NCBI GenBank assembly: GCA_003648085.1 | Contig: QMOC01000113.1 | Location: 1-7,626, forward strand | Source: Chloroflexota bacterium | Lineage (GTDB): Bacteria > Chloroflexota > Anaerolineae > B4-G1 | Direction of reading: 5' to 3' | DNA: 7,626 nt | In this document: positions 5,987-7,626 of the stretch, in pieces | Position numbering within the stretch: position 1 is the stretch's first letter | Layout: each line of letters starts with the position of its first letter | The notes under the pieces: generated by a model | What the model was told of the DNA's origin: nothing | What the model saw: the letters and a program-made list of their open reading frames with translations, nothing else | The model's database searches: none | Program-made: the position numbers and the translations under genes

Positions 5987-7267
5987 ATGCCACAGAATTT
6001 GCTGAAGAATGGAGAGTTCGAGGCCGACTGGGGGGAAGAGAAGAGCCATCGTTGTCGGATCTTTCCCAAGGATGCTGAGCCATACGAGCGAGAGATCGGG
6101 AACATTTTTGTTCCACCGGGCTGGGTATTCTGGTTCCGGCATGAGCCAGGCGTGTGGGATCAGCCGGAGGGCCGCGATGCCTGGAAGCAGCACGACCCCC
6201 GCCGTGTTCACAGCGGAGAAAAAGCGTATATGTACTTCACCTTCTTCCGCAAACACGATGCCGGCCTGTTTCAGCAAGTGCAGGTCACACCCGGCACCCG
6301 ATTGCACCTTACCGCCTGGGCGCATGCCTGGAGCAATCACAAGGACGGCCCGCACCCTGACGATGGCCGCTGGAGCGAGGGGCCGGGGTACGAGGCCGGA
6401 TTCCTCCTGGAGGGAGAGGCTCCCAACAGCGATTGGGAGAATTTCACTTTCTACGTGGGGATTGATCCTACCGGCGGCACCGACCCCTTCGCCGATACTG
6501 TCGTCTGGGGGCATGGGGCGCACATCTATAACCAATATGCCCAAGTCCCCGCCGTCGAGGTGGTTGCTCAGGCTGACATTGTGACGGTGTTCCTGCGCAG
6601 CAAGACGCTCTGGCCGTTCAAGCACAATGACGCCTACTGGGACGACGTGGAACTGGTTGCTAAGGGCGGGGAAGAGCCTGAGGTGCACCTGAGCCATGAA
6701 CCGGCCAATCCGAAGGTCGGCGACGTGGTGACAATTGAGGCTCGCTCACTGACGGCCCTGAGCGACGTCCTTATCGTTGTCCGTCAGCCCACTGGGGCGG
6801 AACTACCGCGGACGGAGGTTGTGGCCGGGCGCGATGGAGACTGGTATGCGTGGACGTATACCACCTCTCCGCTAAGCGAGGTCGGGACGCATGAAATCAT
6901 GTTCTCCGCCGCTGGGGATGTGGAAGCGACCGCTACGTTTGATTGCGCGCCGGGTGCACCGCCGCCACGGGGCCTCCCCCGCGCTCAGTATGAGCGGACT
7001 TATGTGCTGCTCCCCCCCGACGCGGACGCGGCCTGGGCACTGGCGGTGGTGGACGGGGTGTGGGATCGGCATCGGTATACCATCGGGAGTAGTGCCGATG
7101 ATGCCGGCATCGGTGACCTGGATGCGCGGCGGGTGATCGCGGTCAACCCGGGGAAATGGCCGAGTGACCTGCGGGCCTTCTTTAAGGAATACTACCCCGG
7201 GGTGGAGTACGTCGCCATCGAGGCTGAGACGCCGGATGAGTTGACGCAGAAACTCAAACAGTTGTAG
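5987..7267 (+). CDS. Multi-domain protein: CBM-like jelly roll, Ig-like domain and unknown C-terminal module
   Basis: This 426-aa protein is of unknown function. Residues about 4-226 look like a carbohydrate-binding or galactose-binding-like jelly roll. The domain opens with NLLKNGEFEADW, the common LxNGxFE start, has PPGW, an aromatic-rich core (AYMYFTFFRKH, QQVQVTPGTRLHLTAWAHAW), and closes with AYWDDVELV. Residues about 232-320 look like an Ig-like beta sandwich (EPANPKVGDVVTIEARS; DGDWYAWTYTTSPLSEVGTH). After a Pro-rich hinge (322-331), residues 332-426 form an alpha/beta module with YVLLPPDADAAWALAVV, YTIGSSADDAGIGDLDARR, VIAVNPGKW and EYYPGVEYV. There is no signal peptide and no room for one: an in-frame TGA at 5951 is followed by no start codon before this ATG, and AAAGGAGG (5973-5980) sits 6 nt upstream. 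The domains suggest sugar or surface binding, but the location would be cytoplasmic or by unusual export. No catalytic motif is recognised. Confidence 0.85.
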   Translation: MPQNLLKNGEFEADWGEEKSHRCRIFPKDAEPYEREIGNIFVPPGWVFWFRHEPGVWDQPEGRDAWKQHDPRRVHSGEKAYMYFTFFRKHDAGLFQQVQVTPGTRLHLTAWAHAWSNHKDGPHPDDGRWSEGPGYEAGFLLEGEAPNSDWENFTFYVGIDPTGGTDPFADTVVWGHGAHIYNQYAQVPAVEVVAQADIVTVFLRSKTLWPFKHNDAYWDDVELVAKGGEEPEVHLSHEPANPKVGDVVTIEARSLTALSDVLIVVRQPTGAELPRTEVVAGRDGDWYAWTYTTSPLSEVGTHEIMFSAAGDVEATATFDCAPGAPPPRGLPRAQYERTYVLLPPDADAAWALAVVDGVWDRHRYTIGSSADDAGIGDLDARRVIAVNPGKWPSDLRAFFKEYYPGVEYVAIEAETPDELTQKLKQL

Positions 7268-7283
7268 ACATTGCCGGACAGGA

Positions 7284-7313
7284 GAAGGCCCTCACCAGCA
7301 GGTGAGGGCCTTC
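7284..7313 (+). terminator. Strong hairpin terminator after the jelly-roll gene
   Basis: GAAGGCCCTCACC (7284-7296) pairs perfectly with GGTGAGGGCCTTC (7301-7313) around the loop AGCA, giving a 13-bp GC-rich stem starting 16 nt after the stop codon. No clear T-run follows (GTGTGAATC), so it may work as a hairpin-only or bidirectional terminator or as an mRNA 3' stabiliser. Confidence 0.7.
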
Positions 7314-7355
7314 GTGTGAATCTGGCTAAAATTCGTGGGGAGAAAAGGCCGGAGG

Positions 7356-7371
7356 CCCCGCTTCAGCGGGG
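7356..7371. repeat. Hairpin CCCCGC-TTCA-GCGGGG
   Basis: A perfect 6-bp stem (7356-7361 with 7366-7371) has the tetraloop TTCA, immediately left of and overlapping the first long direct repeat. The second repeat copy keeps the GCGGGG half but has lost the CCCCGC partner. Confidence 0.6.
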
Positions 7372-7400
7372 ATTTTCCGGCTGAAGCCGGACGTCCCCAC
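7360..7400. repeat. Direct repeat copy 1
   Basis: This 41-nt unit runs from GCTTCAGCGGGG through ATTTTCCGGCTGAAGCCGG to ACGTCCCCAC. It carries an internal palindrome CCGGCT-GA-AGCCGG (7377-7390). The same unit recurs at 7434-7473 with one substitution and one missing C, 74 nt downstream. Confidence 0.8.
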
Positions 7401-7433
7401 TTGGGCCTTCGGGGCCAACTGCGGCATTGACGA

Positions 7434-7473
7434 GCCTCAGCGGGGATTTTCCGGCTGAAGCCGGACGTCCCAC
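7434..7473. repeat. Direct repeat copy 2
   Basis: This 40-nt copy of the 7360-7400 unit begins GCCTCAGCGGGG and ends ACGTCCCAC, including the same CCGGCTGAAGCCGG hairpin. A continuous 34-nt core (7438-7471) is identical to 7364-7397. The 33 nt between copies (7401-7433) hold a third small dyad around GGCCTTCGGGGCC (7404-7416). Confidence 0.8.
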
Positions 7474-7508
7474 TGATTTTAGCCACACCCTGCTCATTTG
7501 CTGGGAAC

Positions 7509-7626
7509 TCATTCCTGGGCCAACAACTCCACCTCCGTCACCATAGCGTTAAAACTATGACCGGAGGCATAAATAGTCAGTTGCTTGATGGAGGCTGGCG
7601 GCGCCTCGGCCAGTTCTTCCATCAAA
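7509..7626 (-). CDS. C-terminal fragment of an unidentified protein (continues past the edge)
   Basis: On the minus strand an open frame enters from the right edge and ends at TGA (complement of 7509-7511). It gives 38 residues, with the pieces LMEELAEAPPASIKQLTIY and ASGHSFNAMVTEVELLAQE. The composition looks like real coding sequence (charged and amphipathic, no rare strings), and codons ending in G/C are frequent, as in the neighbours. The other minus-strand frame checked hits a stop after about 23 codons. The ATG two codons in could be a start, but a 37-aa protein is less likely than a longer gene cut by the window. I do not recognise the family. Confidence 0.55.
   Translation of the reverse strand, partial: LMEELAEAPPASIKQLTIYASGHSFNAMVTEVELLAQE

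Larger units (their letters stand above)
7323..7485. mobile_element. Second short element bounded by inverted repeats
   Basis: TGGCTAAAAT (7323-7332) and ATTTTAGCCA (7476-7485) are perfect 10-bp inverted repeats. The match continues inward as TGGCTAAAATNNGTGGG, 15 of 17 positions. The 163 bp between them hold no gene but several hairpins and two long direct repeats. Boundaries look like those of a miniature non-autonomous element or a REP/BIME-like unit. No clear target duplication is seen. It lies between two convergent genes. Confidence 0.5.

Noticed and set aside
5894..6697. Minus-strand open frame of 267 codons opposite the end of radC and the jelly-roll gene
   Set aside because: The plus-strand frames have a strong ribosome-binding site and domain signatures, while this frame has neither and spans two genes antisense.
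7360..7473. Two 40-nt repeats with a 33-nt gap, resembling a minimal CRISPR array
   Set aside because: There are only two copies, the gap itself has a dyad, the units lie inside larger terminal inverted repeats, and there are no cas genes. A REP/MITE-like element explains it better.

Overview
The window is GC-rich (roughly 60% by eye), densely coded bacterial DNA. It holds seven complete genes, one gene fragment at the right edge, and two short intergenic elements bounded by inverted repeats. The gene style suggests an uncultured or thermophile-related member of the Chloroflexota (Anaerolineae-like). The hints are a LuxR helix-turn-helix fused to a kelch propeller, a two-TM protein with a double zinc ribbon, a multi-module jelly-roll protein, heptamer ACGTGAA repeats and AACGCAGAT-type palindromic repeats. 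This placement is inference; there is no rRNA or other phylogenetic marker apart from pyruvate kinase.

Left block (3-4423, all + strand, gaps of 7-22 nt): a PiT-type phosphate transporter, its PhoU-like DUF47 partner, a membrane-anchored LuxR-kelch regulator, and pyruvate kinase. The tight spacing suggests one operon. Pit and DUF47 are a classic functional pair for low-affinity phosphate uptake. The regulator has a cytoplasmic DNA-binding head, one TM helix and an outward-facing propeller of about six blades, so it looks like a one-component transmembrane sensor. The pyruvate kinase carries the residue set described for K+-independent enzymes.

Middle (4424-5243): convergent to pyk lies a minus-strand gene for a two-TM, double-zinc-ribbon protein. 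It has a good sigma70-like promoter, and a perfect 7-bp dyad fills the -10/-35 spacer. The spacing of its ribosome-binding site argues for an ATG start three codons inside the longest frame. Between this gene and radC is a 144-bp MITE-like element with 12-bp terminal inverted repeats, built inside from 10-nt units arranged as a large imperfect palindrome.

Right block (5244-7626): radC (UPF0758, intact JAMM motif) is followed after 29 nt by a 426-aa protein of unknown function. That protein has a jelly-roll/CBM-like domain, an Ig-like domain and a conserved-looking C-terminal module, yet no signal peptide. A 13-bp perfect hairpin ends this transcript. A second bounded element (about 163 bp) follows, carrying two 40-nt direct repeats. 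The window ends in the C-terminus of a minus-strand gene that continues past the edge.
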